Source: Palleronia pontilimi (GTDB lineage: Bacteria; Pseudomonadota; Alphaproteobacteria; Rhodobacterales; Rhodobacteraceae). Taken from it: a stretch of 64,000 nt of DNA. The DNA lies in contig NZ_JAEKPD010000008.1 in the NCBI RefSeq assembly GCF_016412875.1, positions 223,155 through 287,154 of the forward strand, written 5' to 3'. This document shows positions 10,740 through 20,717 of this stretch, in pieces. A program made the translations under genes and the position numbers. The notes beneath the pieces are model-generated. The model ran no database searches, was not told where the DNA came from, and saw only the letters and a program-made list of their open reading frames with translations. How positions within the stretch are numbered: the stretch's first letter is position 1; every line of letters begins with the position of its first letter.

Positions 10740-11414
10740 CTAGCCCAGGAGCCTGTCGACGATCAGCGGCAAATCCGAAAAGCGGTCGAGCAACGCCTCG
10801 GGCGCGAGCTCGGCCACCGCTTCGCCTTCGGGGCCGAAGCTGACCAGCACCGACGCCACGCCCGCGTTGCGCGCGGTTGTGCGGTCGGTTTCCGTGTCGC
10901 CCACCAGCACGGCCCGCGCGCGGTCGCCGCCCGCACGGTCCACCGCTTCGAAGAAATGCGCGGGATCGGGCTTGCGCACCGCCAGCGTGTCCGCGCCGAT
11001 GAGCGGGCCGAACGTGTCGCGATGGCCGAGCGCGCGCAGCAGCTTGTCGGCAAGTCCGTAGGGTTTGTTGGTGGCGATCCCCACCGCGTCGCCGCGCGCG
11101 GCGAGCGCCTGCGCCGCGTCCACCGCACCGGGATAGAAGGCCGAGTGCACGCAGACCGCATCGTCGTAATGCTCCAGAAGCCGCGGGTATTGCGCGTCCA
11201 CGCGCGCCTCGCCGCCGAGACCCAGTCGCGCGAAGCCTAGCCGCAGCATGGCGCGTCCGCCGCGAAAGGCCGTCGCCTTGTCGGCCTCGGGGTCCAGCAG
11301 GTCGCCATGGCCCAGCTCGCGGAAACACGCATTCGCCGCCGCGATCAGGTCCGCGCCGGTGTCCACCAGCGTGCCGTCCAGATCAAGAATGACCGTTTTC
11401 CTGCGCGTATCCAT
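10740..11414 (-). CDS. gph: HAD hydrolase, phosphoglycolate phosphatase type
   Basis: Haloacid-dehalogenase-superfamily phosphatase, most likely dephosphorylating 2-phosphoglycolate made during DNA repair or by Rubisco side reactions. With ATG 11414 (MDTRRKTVILDLDGTLVDTG) it has 224 residues. HAD motif I is DLDGTLVDT near residues 11-19, motif II lies around GIATNKPYGLADK, motif III Lys is in RKPDPAHFFEA, and motif IV is VLVGDTETDRTTARNAG. The small helical cap lies between motifs I and II. It diverges from glmU across about 100 bases. Substrate assignment within this broad family is an inference. Confidence 0.82.
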   Translation of the reverse strand: MDTRRKTVILDLDGTLVDTGADLIAAANACFRELGHGDLLDPEADKATAFRGGRAMLRLGFARLGLGGEARVDAQYPRLLEHYDDAVCVHSAFYPGAVDAAQALAARGDAVGIATNKPYGLADKLLRALGHRDTFGPLIGADTLAVRKPDPAHFFEAVDRAGGDRARAVLVGDTETDRTTARNAGVASVLVSFGPEGEAVAELAPEALLDRFSDLPLIVDRLLG

Positions 11415-11515
11415 GTGGCCGGTAACTCTGCGAAACCCGATGTGAAGGCAAGCGGGATTGCGCCCGGCCCGCGGCTCGTGACAGACAACACCAAACGAAA
11501 CGGGGGCTTTCCGCC

Positions 11516-12865
11516 ATGCCATCCCACCTGATCATCCTGGCCGCGGGCGCGGGCACGCGCATGCAGTCCGATCTGCCCAAGGTCCTGCACCGAGTGGGCG
11601 GCGCACCGCTCTTCGCGCATGCCCTGAATGCGGCCGAGGGTCTGGGCGCCGAGCGGCGCATCCTTGTCGCGGGTCACGGCGCCGAGCGGGTGCGCGCCGT
11701 GGCGGCCGAAATCGATCCGGACCTGCATATCGTGCTGCAGACCGAGCAGCTTGGCACCGCCCATGCCGTCGCCCAGGCCCGCGAAGCGCTTGCCGGTGCG
11801 ACGGGCGACGTGTTCATTCTTTACGGCGACACCCCCTTCATACGACCGGAAACATTGCGCGCGATGGCCGACGCCCGCGCGGAGGGTGCCGCCGTCGTCG
11901 TGCTGGGTTTCGAGGCCGCCGATCCGGGCCGCTACGGTCGGCTGAAAGTGGTCGACGGCACGCTGGAAGCCATCATCGAGCACAAGGATGCATCGGATGA
12001 AGATCGCGCCATAACGCTCTGCAATTCCGGCGTGATTTGCGCGGACGCGGAACAGATTTTCGACCTGATCGACGCGGTGGGCAACGACAATGCGTCGAAG
12101 GAATACTACCTAACCGATATCGTGGCCCACGCCCGCGCCCGAGGGCTGGAAACCGCCGCCGTGACCTGCCCCGAATCCGAGACCATGGGCATCAACACGC
12201 GCGCCGAACTCGCCAGGGCGGAAGCCTTTTTCCAGGCCCGCAAACGGGCCGAGGCGCTCGAGACCGGCGTGACCCTGACCGCACCCGACACGGTCTTCTT
12301 CGCCCACGACACCCATCTGGGTCGCGACGCCGTCGTCGAGCCGCACGTCGTTTTCGGCCCCGGTGTCACGGTCGAGTCGGGCGCGCAGATCCGCGCCTTC
12401 AGCCATTTGGAAGGATGCCATGTGGGCGCGGATGCAGTCGTCGGCCCCTATGCCCGCCTGCGACCCGGAACCGAACTGGGCAACGGCGCGAAGATCGGCA
12501 ACTTCGTCGAGACGAAGAACGCCGAGATCGGCGAAGGCGCGAAGGTCAACCACCTGAGCTATATCGGCGACGCGCATGTGGGCGAGGCCGCCAACATCGG
12601 CGCGGGCACCATCACCTGCAACTACGACGGCGTCTTCAAGCACCGCACCCATATCGGCGCGCGGGCCTTCATCGGGTCGGACACCATGCTGGTGGCGCCC
12701 GTCACGATCGGCAATGATGCCATGACCGGCTCGGGCTCGGTCATCACCGCCGACGTGCCGGATGGCGCGCTGGCCCTGGCGCGTGCCCGGCAGGAAAATC
12801 GCGAAGGTTTCGCCCGCAAGCTGATGGCCAGGCTGCGGGCTGCGAAACAGAAAAGGACCAACTGA
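11516..12865 (+). CDS. glmU: bifunctional UDP-GlcNAc pyrophosphorylase / GlcN-1-P acetyltransferase GlmU
   Basis: Acetylates glucosamine-1-phosphate and then uridylylates it, giving UDP-GlcNAc for peptidoglycan and lipid A. The 449 residues match GlmU. The N-terminal Rossmann domain starts LAAGAGTRMQSDLPKVLHRVGG, followed by QTEQLGTAHAVAQA, YGDTPFI and FIEHKDA-type segments. The C-terminal left-handed beta-helix has repeated hexapeptides such as GAKIGNFVETKNAEIG, VNHLSYIGDAHVG, NIGAGTITCNYDG and IGSDTMLVAPVTIG. The glmU stop is followed by a single base and then glmS, so the two are clearly co-transcribed. Confidence 0.97.
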   Translation: MPSHLIILAAGAGTRMQSDLPKVLHRVGGAPLFAHALNAAEGLGAERRILVAGHGAERVRAVAAEIDPDLHIVLQTEQLGTAHAVAQAREALAGATGDVFILYGDTPFIRPETLRAMADARAEGAAVVVLGFEAADPGRYGRLKVVDGTLEAIIEHKDASDEDRAITLCNSGVICADAEQIFDLIDAVGNDNASKEYYLTDIVAHARARGLETAAVTCPESETMGINTRAELARAEAFFQARKRAEALETGVTLTAPDTVFFAHDTHLGRDAVVEPHVVFGPGVTVESGAQIRAFSHLEGCHVGADAVVGPYARLRPGTELGNGAKIGNFVETKNAEIGEGAKVNHLSYIGDAHVGEAANIGAGTITCNYDGVFKHRTHIGARAFIGSDTMLVAPVTIGNDAMTGSGSVITADVPDGALALARARQENREGFARKLMARLRAAKQKRTN

Positions 12866-12866
12866 G

Positions 12867-14678
12867 ATGTGCGGAATCGTCGGCGTCCTGGGCAAGCACG
12901 AAGTGTCGCCCCTGCTGGTCGAGGCGCTCAAGCGTCTTGAATATCGCGGCTATGACAGCGCCGGCATCGCCACGGTCAATGACGGCCATCTCGACCGGCG
13001 CCGCGCGGTCGGCAAGCTCATCAACCTGTCCGATCACCTGGTGCGCTCGCCGCTGCCGGGCAAATCCGGCATCGGCCACACGCGATGGGCCACGCATGGG
13101 GCGCCGAGTGTCACCAATGCCCATCCCCATCGCGCCGGCCCCGTGGCCGTCGTCCATAATGGGATCATCGAGAACTACGCCGCGCTGCGCGATGAACTGC
13201 GCGCCCAGAACCTGGGCCCCGAAAGCGACACCGACACCGAAACCGTCGCCCTTCTGACGCAATCCTTTCTGCAGGCGGGCGACAGCCCCCAACAGGCGGT
13301 GGCGAAGACGCTCGCCAAGCTCGAAGGCGCCTTCGCGCTGGCCTTCCTGTTCGACGGCCACGATGACCTGATGATCGCCGCGCGCCGCGGCTCGCCGCTG
13401 GCGATCAGCCTGGGCGACGGCGAGGCTTATGTCGGCTCGGACGCGATCGCGCTGGCCCCGATGACCGATCACCTGACCTATCTCGAGGAAGGTGACCTGG
13501 CTGTGCTCACGCGTCATTCGATGCAGATCTTCGACGAGACGGGCGCGCCCGTCACCCGCGCGATCGAATCGATCACGCCCGAGGCGGGCCGGGTCGAGAA
13601 GGGTGGCCATCGTCACTGGATGGCCAAGGAAATCGCCGAACAGCCTGCCGTTCTGGACACCGCACTGGCCCATTACATCCACGATGGGGCCATTCGTCTG
13701 CCCGAAGGCGACGTGGATTTCAGCGATGTCACCCGCATCGTCATGGTCGCCTGCGGCACCGCGTTCTACGCGTGTCTGACGGCGAAATACTGGATCGAGC
13801 GCCTGGCGGGCGTGCCCGTCGAAGTCGACGTGGCGTCCGAGTTCCGCTATCGCGAACCGCCGATCACCGATGGTACGCTTGCGATCTTCGTGTCGCAATC
13901 TGGCGAGACGGCGGACACGTTGGCCGCGCTGCGCTATTGCGAGGGCCGCGCGCGGATCGTGTCGGTGGTCAATGTCGAGACGTCGTCGATCGCGCGCGCG
14001 TCCGACGTGGCGCTGCCGATCTTGGCAGGCCGCGAGATCGGCGTTGCATCCACCAAGGCGTTCACCTGCCAGCTTGCGGTGCTGGGCGTGCTGGCGCTGA
14101 AGGCCGCGCAGGATCGCGGAACGCTGAGCGCAGCCGAGATCAGAAGCCATCTGGAAGACCTGACCCGCGTGCCCGCGCTGATCGCCCAGGCGTTGAACCT
14201 GGAAGACGATCTGAGCGATATCGCCCGCGACCTGTCCGAGGCGCGCGACATCCTGTTCATCGGCCGGGGCCCCATGTACCCCCTGGCCCTGGAAGGCGCT
14301 CTGAAACTGAAGGAAATCAGCTACATACACGCCGAGGGTTATGCATCTGGCGAACTGAAACACGGGCCCATCGCGCTGGTCGATGACAGTGTGCCGGTGA
14401 TCGTCTTCGCGCCCTCGGACGATCTGTTCGGCAAGACCGTCAGCAACATGCAAGAGGTCATGGCCCGAGGCGGCAGGGTCGTGCTGGTCAGCGACGCGCA
14501 GGGGCTGAAAGCTCAGCCCGGAAGCTGGCACAGCGCGCAGATGCCGCACGCTCCAGATCTGTGGGGTCCGTTACTTTACGCCATTCCGGCGCAGCTTCTG
14601 GCCTATCACACGGCGGTCGCCAAGGGGACTGATGTGGACCAGCCGCGCAACCTAGCCAAGTCCGTGACGGTGGAATAG
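12867..14678 (+). CDS. glmS: glutamine-fructose-6-phosphate aminotransferase GlmS
   Basis: Forms glucosamine-6-phosphate from fructose-6-phosphate and glutamine, the first step of hexosamine synthesis. The 603 residues match GlmS. The mature N-terminus begins with Cys2 (MCGIVGVLGKHEVSP), the glutaminase nucleophile, with LKRLEYRGYDSAGIA and GHTRWATHG after it. Two SIS domains follow, with ACGTAFYA, SQSGETADTLAALR, FIGRGPMYPLALEGALKLKEISYIHAEGYASGELKHGPIAL, and the C-terminal AKSVTVE. It starts 1 base after glmU. No glmS ribozyme is expected in this group and none was seen. Confidence 0.98.
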   Translation: MCGIVGVLGKHEVSPLLVEALKRLEYRGYDSAGIATVNDGHLDRRRAVGKLINLSDHLVRSPLPGKSGIGHTRWATHGAPSVTNAHPHRAGPVAVVHNGIIENYAALRDELRAQNLGPESDTDTETVALLTQSFLQAGDSPQQAVAKTLAKLEGAFALAFLFDGHDDLMIAARRGSPLAISLGDGEAYVGSDAIALAPMTDHLTYLEEGDLAVLTRHSMQIFDETGAPVTRAIESITPEAGRVEKGGHRHWMAKEIAEQPAVLDTALAHYIHDGAIRLPEGDVDFSDVTRIVMVACGTAFYACLTAKYWIERLAGVPVEVDVASEFRYREPPITDGTLAIFVSQSGETADTLAALRYCEGRARIVSVVNVETSSIARASDVALPILAGREIGVASTKAFTCQLAVLGVLALKAAQDRGTLSAAEIRSHLEDLTRVPALIAQALNLEDDLSDIARDLSEARDILFIGRGPMYPLALEGALKLKEISYIHAEGYASGELKHGPIALVDDSVPVIVFAPSDDLFGKTVSNMQEVMARGGRVVLVSDAQGLKAQPGSWHSAQMPHAPDLWGPLLYAIPAQLLAYHTAVAKGTDVDQPRNLAKSVTVE

Positions 14679-14767
14679 CGCGCAGCAGCGCAGCACGCTA
14701 TTGCGCCGCGCTTCAGCCTGACTGTGTCTGTCGCCGGAAGGCTGCCAGGCTCATGCGCCCCGTGCTC

Positions 14768-15268
14768 TCAGTTGGCATAGACGATCAGGGTCGGCAGATC
14801 GGTCAGCGGTGCCTCGAGCAATCGCATGGCCGCCAGCGACACCTGCGATCCGCCGTCGCCGGCGAGGGGCCGCAATTCCACCACGGCGCTCTTGCCCGAG
14901 CCGGGATATTCCAGCCGCCCCGATCGCTGTTCGGTGACAAGCGGCGTCTTGATCCACAGCCCCGGCTCGGTCGGATCGCCAAGCGACGCCACCACCTCGC
15001 CCAGCCGCGTCTCGCCGCCCGTGGGTGCGGCGGTGGCGGCGGCTTTCTGCTCTTGGGTGGTGGTGTCGAACTGATCCACCGTGCGCGCGGCCGCTGCGGG
15101 CCGTGGCGCGCTGACGATCGCGGCGATTTCTTCGGGCGGGGGCGGCGTATCTTCCACCGTCGGGGCAGGCCCCGAAACGGGCCTTGCGGCAAAGGGGTTG
15201 GGAAGCTGCGCGCAGCCCGACAGAGCCATGGAAAGCGCCAGTGCGCCGGACAAAATACGTGTGTTCAT
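14768..15268 (-). CDS. putative outer-membrane lipoprotein, hypothetical
   Basis: A 166-residue protein with a lipoprotein signal: MNTRILSGALALSMALSGC, lipobox LSGC, Cys about residue 19. A proline/alanine-rich linker with TPPPPEEIA follows, then a C-terminal region containing GLWIKTPLV and LRLLEAPLTDLPTL-like segments (here MRLLEAPLTDLP). The start is ATG 15268; the longer open frame would bury the signal peptide. It faces glmS and diverges from moaA. I recall similar Rhodobacteraceae proteins under the misleading name D-galactarate dehydratase, but nothing visible supports an enzyme. Confidence 0.8.
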   Translation of the reverse strand: MNTRILSGALALSMALSGCAQLPNPFAARPVSGPAPTVEDTPPPPEEIAAIVSAPRPAAAARTVDQFDTTTQEQKAAATAAPTGGETRLGEVVASLGDPTEPGLWIKTPLVTEQRSGRLEYPGSGKSAVVELRPLAGDGGSQVSLAAMRLLEAPLTDLPTLIVYAN

Positions 15269-15355
15269 GGTGCCGAGACTATGCACTAGACGACGCCTTG
15301 CCAACGACCAAAGGAGGCTTGCGGCGGGCCTTCGCCCCCCTTACTTTGACAGCCC

Positions 15356-16360
15356 ATGAAAACAGCCCTCATCGACCCGTTCCAGCGTGCCATTTCCTAC
15401 CTGCGCGTGTCCGTTACCGACCGCTGCGACTTCCGCTGCGTCTATTGCATGTCGGAGAACATGCAGTTCTTGCCCAAGAAGGAACTGCTGAGCCTGGAAG
15501 AGCTCGACCGGATGTGCGCCACCTTCATCCGGCTGGGTGTGAAGAAGCTGCGCATCACCGGGGGCGAGCCGCTGGTCCGGCGCGATATCATGACCTTCTT
15601 CCGCTCGATGTCGCGCCATCTCGACAGCGGCGATCTGCACGAGCTGACGCTGACCACCAACGGCTCGCAGCTGCACCGCTTTGCCGATGATCTTTACGCT
15701 GCAGGCGTGCGCCGGGTGAACGTGTCGCTCGACACGCTTGAAGAGGCGAAGTTCGCGCGCGTGACCCGCTGGGGCCGTCTGCCGCAGGTGCTGAAGGGCA
15801 TCGACGCGGCGCAAAAGGCGGGTCTGAAGGTCAAGATCAACACCGTGGCGCTGAAGGGCTTCAACGAGGACGAGCTGTTCACCCTGACCGAATGGTGCGC
15901 CAGCCGCGGCATGGACCTGACCTTCATCGAGGTCATGCCCATGGGCGACCTGGGCGGCGAGGATCGCGTCGGCCAGTACTGGGCGCTCGACGACCTGCGC
16001 GCTCAACTGGCGACCCGCTACAGCCTGAGTGACATCCCGAAACGCACCGGCGGCCCCGCCCGCTATTCGCGGGTCGCCGAGACCGGCCAGGATATCGGTT
16101 TCATCACGCCGCTGACCCACAATTTCTGCGAAAGCTGCAATCGCGTGCGGCTGACCTGCACGGGCGAGCTCTACATGTGCCTGGGCCAGGAAGACATGGC
16201 CGACCTGCGCGCGCCGCTGCGGGCCTCGGACGACGATGCGGTGCTGGAAAACGCGATCCGCGCCGCGATTTCGCTAAAGCCCAAGGGCCACGATTTCGAC
16301 TATTCGCGGCAGCGCGCGGACGGACAGATGACCCGCCATATGAGCCATACCGGCGGATGA
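15356..16360 (+). CDS. moaA: GTP 3',8-cyclase MoaA
   Basis: Radical-SAM enzyme that, with MoaC, converts GTP to cyclic pyranopterin monophosphate, the first step of molybdenum cofactor synthesis. The 334 residues match. The N-terminal SAM cluster motif is CDFRCVYC near residues 24-31, with [12 protein letters not shown] after it. The C-terminal cluster uses the Cys of [11 protein letters not shown] plus MCLG, and the protein ends in the typical MSHTGG tail with the double glycine. The stop overlaps the next ATG as ATGA, coupling moaA to the Kdo-transferase fusion gene although the pathways are unrelated. Confidence 0.97.
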   Translation: MKTALIDPFQRAISYLRVSVTDRCDFRCVYCMSENMQFLPKKELLSLEELDRMCATFIRLGVKKLRITGGEPLVRRDIMTFFRSMSRHLDSGDLHELTLTTNGSQLHRFADDLYAAGVRRVNVSLDTLEEAKFARVTRWGRLPQVLKGIDAAQKAGLKVKINTVALKGFNEDELFTLTEWCASRGMDLTFIEVMPMGDLGGEDRVGQYWALDDLRAQLATRYSLSDIPKRTGGPARYSRVAETGQDIGFITPLTHNFCESCNRVRLTCTGELYMCLGQEDMADLRAPLRASDDDAVLENAIRAAISLKPKGHDFDYSRQRADGQMTRHMSHTGG

Positions 16361-18633
16361 GGCTTGCCTATGCGGGCTACCGCGCGCTGACCCGATTGAT
16401 CGCGCCCGTCTTGGCGCGCCGTGATGCCGCGAAACTGGCCGAGGCGGGCGTGCCCGCGCCGCGCCGCCGTGAACGCCTGGGCCATGCGTCGCGGCCGCGC
16501 CCCGACGGCCCGGTGATTTGGCTGCACGCCGTATCCGTTGGCGAGGCGATGTCGATCCTGCCCCTCCTGCCCGCCTTTTCCCGGCGGGCCAGCGTGGTGC
16601 TGACCACGACCTCCGCCACCTCTGCCCGTATCGTGGCCGAACGCGCGCCGAAGGGCATCATCCACCAGTTCGCCCCGCTGGATACCGCGGCGGCCACGCA
16701 CCGCTTCCTGGACCATTGGCGCCCCGATCTGCTGATCCTGACCGAATCCGAGCTTTGGCCCCGTCAGATCACGCTGGCCCATGACCGCGCCATTCCCGTG
16801 GCGCTCATCGGCGCACGGCTGTCCGACCGCTCGCTGGCGCGCTGGCGTAAGCTGAAGCCGTTGTCCCGCCACATGCTCTCGCGCCTGTCGCTGGTCCTGG
16901 CCCAGGATCAGCGCACGGCGGACGGGCTTCTTTCCCTGGGCCTTGACGCTGGGAAGCTCGAGGTCACCGGCAACCTGAAGACCCTTGCCAGCCCCCTGCC
17001 CGCCGATCCAGCAGCCCTTGCCGCCTTGCGCAACACCATCGGAGCCCGCCCGGTCTGGGTCGCCGCATCGACCCATCCGGGGGAAGAGGCGATCGCCGCG
17101 GCCGCCCACCGCAGCTTGCGCGCGCAATACCCGGATCTGCTGCTGATTCTCGCCCCCCGGCACCCCGAACGCGGTCACGAAATCGCGTCGCAGCTACGCC
17201 GCGACGGCTGGCAAGTCGCCCAGCGATCGAAAGGCATGACGCTGGAGCGGGCGACCCAGATCTACCTGGCCGACACGCTGGGCGAGCTAGGCCTGTGGTT
17301 CCGCCTGTCGAAGGTCGCGCTGATCGGCGGCTCGTTCTCCGAGATGGGCGGCCACAACCCGCTGGAGGCCGCGCAACTGGGCTGCTTTCCGGTCTCGGGT
17401 CCGTCGATCACCAATTTCGCCGACGCCTACGACACCCTGCAATCCACCGATGCGGCCAGGGTCATCGCGTCCGCCGACGCGCTGTCCGACGCGATCGCAG
17501 CACGGCTGCACGCGGAGCAGATCGCGCCGCCCGAACAGGACGGCGACGCCGACGCCATAGCGGCCAAGCCCCTCGCGCTGATGGACGCGCCACCGCCGGA
17601 TGCGCCCCCCAGCGTCATCGCACCCAATTTCAAACGCCGCCTGTCGGGCGTCACCGCGACGGTCGTACGCCTTGTCCCGCTGCAGGCCCGTCAGATCGCC
17701 ATCCGCGCCGCCGCCCCTGCGCTGCCCGATAACGTCCCGCAGATCCCGCTGGCGCATCTGGCGTTCCTGCCGCGCCGCGCACCGCGCGTTTGGCACGCCC
17801 GCCGCAATGTCGAGATGATCGGTGGCCTTGCCCTGCGCCACCTGCTGCGGAAACGTCTGGCGCTGCTCTTCACTTCGGCGTCACAACGCGACCACACCGG
17901 TTTGACCAAACGGCTGATCGACCAGATGGATGCGATCGTGGCCACGTCGGATAAATCCGCAAGCTATCTCGACCGCACCGCCACGGTCATCCGCCACGGC
18001 ATCGACACCGATGCCTTTGCGCCCGCACCGGACCGCGCGGCGCTTCGCGCTCGGCTGGACCTGCCCGGCGGCACACTGATCGGCTGCTACGGCCGCATCC
18101 GGGCCTCGAAAGGCACGGACCTTTTCGTGGATGCCATGATCGCAGCGCTGCCGCATCATGCGGACGCCACGGCCCTGGTCATGGGGCGTGCCACGCAGAA
18201 GGACCGCGCTTTCCTCGACGATCTGAGGGCGCGTGTGAAATCCGCGGATCTGTCCGACCGCATCTGCTTCCTGCCCGAGGTGCCGGTTCACCAGATCGCC
18301 GATTGGTACGCCACGCTCGACCTTTACGTCGCCCCCCAGCGGTGGGAGGGCTTCGGCCTGACCCCGCTCGAAGCGATGGCCTGCGCGGTGCCCGTGATCG
18401 CCACCCGCGTCGGTGCTTTCGACGAGATGATCCTGGACGGCACCACGGGCGGCCTGATCCCCAGCGAAGACCCCGCCGCCATGGAGGCGGCGATCCACGA
18501 CGCCCTGGCGGATCCCGCGCGCATGGCGGGTTGGGGCCACGCGGCCCGCACCCATGTCACAGAGCATTTCACGCTGCAGGCCGAGGCCGACGCCCTGATC
18601 GCGCTCTACCGCGATCTGCTCGCCCGCGTCTGA
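16357..18633 (+). CDS. fusion of Kdo transferase (WaaA/KdtA) and family-4 glycosyltransferase
   Basis: One 758-codon frame encodes two LPS enzymes. Residues 1 to about 405 are a 3-deoxy-D-manno-octulosonate transferase: N-terminal hydrophobic helix, [11 protein letters not shown] with the family Glu, [48 protein letters not shown]. From about residue 421 ([20 protein letters not shown]) to the end it is a group-1 glycosyltransferase with [24 protein letters not shown] and the EGFGLTPLE (EX7E) motif. A Pro/Ala linker joins them. ATG 17581 (residue 409) could start a separate second protein, but no ribosome-binding site precedes it and the first frame has no stop. The ATG at 16357 overlaps the moaA stop. 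The two functions would act in series on lipid A core. Confidence 0.88.
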   Translation: MRLAYAGYRALTRLIAPVLARRDAAKLAEAGVPAPRRRERLGHASRPRPDGPVIWLHAVSVGEAMSILPLLPAFSRRASVVLTTTSATSARIVAERAPKGIIHQFAPLDTAAATHRFLDHWRPDLLILTESELWPRQITLAHDRAIPVALIGARLSDRSLARWRKLKPLSRHMLSRLSLVLAQDQRTADGLLSLGLDAGKLEVTGNLKTLASPLPADPAALAALRNTIGARPVWVAASTHPGEEAIAAAAHRSLRAQYPDLLLILAPRHPERGHEIASQLRRDGWQVAQRSKGMTLERATQIYLADTLGELGLWFRLSKVALIGGSFSEMGGHNPLEAAQLGCFPVSGPSITNFADAYDTLQSTDAARVIASADALSDAIAARLHAEQIAPPEQDGDADAIAAKPLALMDAPPPDAPPSVIAPNFKRRLSGVTATVVRLVPLQARQIAIRAAAPALPDNVPQIPLAHLAFLPRRAPRVWHARRNVEMIGGLALRHLLRKRLALLFTSASQRDHTGLTKRLIDQMDAIVATSDKSASYLDRTATVIRHGIDTDAFAPAPDRAALRARLDLPGGTLIGCYGRIRASKGTDLFVDAMIAALPHHADATALVMGRATQKDRAFLDDLRARVKSADLSDRICFLPEVPVHQIADWYATLDLYVAPQRWEGFGLTPLEAMACAVPVIATRVGAFDEMILDGTTGGLIPSEDPAAMEAAIHDALADPARMAGWGHAARTHVTEHFTLQAEADALIALYRDLLARV

Positions 18634-18690
18634 TCCTCCCGGCGCAACGATCCCGGGCGCGGCGCGCCCTTCCCCATCTTTGTTCTTCCA

Positions 18691-18700
18691 AATATCCCGG
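18691..18700. repeat. AATATCCCGG element, copy 1
   Basis: Ten-base AATATCCCGG preceded by a T-rich stretch (TTTGTTCTTCCA) in the gap after the Kdo-transferase fusion gene. The same ten bases recur after hisE at 37323. I recall short motifs of this kind being common downstream of genes in Roseobacter genomes; its function is unknown. Confidence 0.3.
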
Positions 18701-18765
18701 CGCACCACCGGCAACCTGAACCGCATGTCGAGCTGTGCACGACCCTTTCGCAATCGCCCTATCCG

Positions 18766-19515
18766 CTAACCGACATCCGCGCGGCAATAGCGCCGCGTGA
18801 AATTCGCCAGCACCCGGTGCGATGCGTCCACGGGTTCCGACCGCGCCACGGCGATCATTGCCTCGGCTTCGTCCGGTGCGAAATAGCCGCGATCCGCGTA
18901 GACCCCGATCCGCAGCGCGAAGCTGTCGCCGTCGGCCTCGGGGTGGAATTGCGTGGCGTAGACGTGTCGGCCAAAGCGGATCATCTGGAACGGGCAGGCA
19001 TCTGCGCTCACGAGGTGGGCGCAGCCCTCGGGCAATTCCTGCACCGCTTCCTTGTGGGCCACCAGAGCGCCGAAACGATCCGGCACACCTGCCAGCAGCG
19101 GGTCTGCCTGGCCGTCCTCGGTCACCTCGCAGCGGGCGATGGACACGGGCTCGGACCAGCGGTCCTTCGACACGCGCGCGCCCAGGAAATCGGCAAGCCC
19201 GCCGATCCCGTAGCATATACCCAGGAACGGCAGGTCGCGGCCGCAGATCTCGGTCAGAAGGCCCCGCAGCGCCGCCACGATCCTTGCTTCCTCGTCCGAC
19301 TGGACCGATTGCGGATCCGACACGCATGCGGGCCCACCGCCCATGATCGTCGCCGACACGTCGTCCAGCGACAGCCCGTCCGGCAACCCTTCGCGCTCGA
19401 GCCGGACGCGCAATGTGTCGGACGCGGACAATCCCCCGCGCGTCAGGATCGCGTCGAATTCCTCGTCGGCGGCCAGATCCTCGGGCCGTCCCTGCAACAC
19501 GAGGACCGGTTTCAC
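18766..19515 (-). CDS. class-I glutamine amidotransferase-like protein
   Basis: A 249-residue GATase1-fold protein, similar to stand-alone GMP-synthase-like amidotransferases. The nucleophile elbow is LGICYGIGGLADFLG with the Cys near residue 105, and the partner His-Glu is in ATQFHPEADGD. The usual His-Gln after the elbow (as in GICFGHQ) is replaced by Ile-Gly, so amide hydrolysis should not be assumed. The start is GTG 19515, overlapping the upstream amidohydrolase stop as GTGA. It is the last gene of the FAD oxidoreductase - M20 - amidotransferase run, suggesting a role in nitrogen-compound use. Substrate is unknown. Confidence 0.82.
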   Translation of the reverse strand: MKPVLVLQGRPEDLAADEEFDAILTRGGLSASDTLRVRLEREGLPDGLSLDDVSATIMGGGPACVSDPQSVQSDEEARIVAALRGLLTEICGRDLPFLGICYGIGGLADFLGARVSKDRWSEPVSIARCEVTEDGQADPLLAGVPDRFGALVAHKEAVQELPEGCAHLVSADACPFQMIRFGRHVYATQFHPEADGDSFALRIGVYADRGYFAPDEAEAMIAVARSEPVDASHRVLANFTRRYCRADVG

Positions 19516-20672
19516 GAGACAGGTAAACGCTGCTCGACAATCCCGGCCCACCAGGAGCAGCCCGCGGGAATGGCGTCGTCGTTGAAATCGTATTGGGGAT
19601 GATGGACCGGCGCCGTGGCGCCGTTGCCCACCAGGATATAGGCGCCGGGCCTCGCGTTCAGCATGAAGGCGAAATCTTCGCCCCCCATCACCAACGGCGC
19701 CTCGTCGCAGGTGCCCGCGACGGAGGCCGCTACTTCGGCCGCGAAGGCCGCCTGCGCGTCATGGTTGACCATCACGGGGTAATTGCGCTGGTAGTCCACG
19801 CGCGCCGTAGCCCCGAAGCCCGCCGCGACGCCATCGCAGATCGCCGTCAGACGCGCTTCGGCCAGGTCACGCATCTTGTCCGACAGGGTCCGCACCGTGC
19901 CCTTCAGCGCCACCCGTTGCGCGATGACGTTGTAGGCTTTGGACGACGACTCGATCGACGTGACGCTGACCACGATCTGGTCGACCGGGTCCGCGTTGCG
20001 CGATGCGATGGATTGCAGGGCGGTGACGATATGGCTGGCCACCAACGTGCTGTCCACGGTCTCGTGCGGCTTGGCGGCGTGGCCGCCCTTCCCTTCGACC
20101 ACGATGTCGAACACGTCCGTCGCCGCGAAGAACGGTCCCGGCCGGATCGCGAAACTGCCCACCTCCATGCCGGGCCAGTTGTGCATCCCGTAAACCTCTT
20201 CGATGTCCCACCGCTCCATGATGCCGTCTTCGACCATCTCGCGCCCGCCACCGCCGCCCTCTTCGGCGGGCTGGAATATGACCGCCACGCGCCCCGCGAA
20301 ATTGCGTGTCTCGGCCAGGTATTTCGCCGCCCCGAGCAGCATCGACGTATGCCCGTCATGGCCGCAGGCATGCATCTTGCCATCGGTCTGGCTGGCATGG
20401 GCGGCCCCGGTCTGTTCCTGGATCGGCAGCGCGTCCATGTCCGCGCGCAGCCCGATGGTGCGGTCGCCGGGCCCCTTTCCGTCGATGATCCCGACCACGC
20501 CGGTGCGCCCCAAACCTTCGACCACTTCGTCACAACCGAAGGCGCGCAGGCGTTCGGCGACCAGTCCCGCGGTGCGTTGGGTGTCGAACTGCAGCTCGGG
20601 GTGGCGGTGCAGATCGTGGCGCCATTCGATGATCTCGGGCAGCATTTCGGCGAAGCGGTTCTTGATGGGCAT
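19512..20672 (-). CDS. M20-family amidohydrolase (aminoacylase/hippurate hydrolase type)
   Basis: Metal-dependent amidohydrolase of the M20D branch that releases amino acids from N-acyl or N-benzoyl conjugates. The 386 residues match. Metal and catalytic motifs are HACGHDGHTSMLLGAAKYL near residues 100-118, FQPAEEGGGGGREMVEDG near residues 135-150, YGMHNWPG, and a C-terminal VMGGEDFAFML. A dimerisation domain sits in the middle (VDSTLVASHIV). AAAGGAG precedes ATG 20672. It lies 45 bases after the FAD oxidoreductase and overlaps the amidotransferase by 4 bases. The exact substrate cannot be read from sequence. Confidence 0.9.
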   Translation of the reverse strand: MPIKNRFAEMLPEIIEWRHDLHRHPELQFDTQRTAGLVAERLRAFGCDEVVEGLGRTGVVGIIDGKGPGDRTIGLRADMDALPIQEQTGAAHASQTDGKMHACGHDGHTSMLLGAAKYLAETRNFAGRVAVIFQPAEEGGGGGREMVEDGIMERWDIEEVYGMHNWPGMEVGSFAIRPGPFFAATDVFDIVVEGKGGHAAKPHETVDSTLVASHIVTALQSIASRNADPVDQIVVSVTSIESSSKAYNVIAQRVALKGTVRTLSDKMRDLAEARLTAICDGVAAGFGATARVDYQRNYPVMVNHDAQAAFAAEVAASVAGTCDEAPLVMGGEDFAFMLNARPGAYILVGNGATAPVHHPQYDFNDDAIPAGCSWWAGIVEQRLPVS

Positions 20673-20717
20673 GGGCGCGGCTCCTTTGGCGGGCAGGATG
20701 AAGCAGCCCGCCCGCGC

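Noticed and set aside
14674..14702. Inverted repeat AATAGCG/CGCTATT at the end of glmS
   Set aside because: The arms are only 7 bases with a 15-base loop and no T-run, too weak to call as a terminator.
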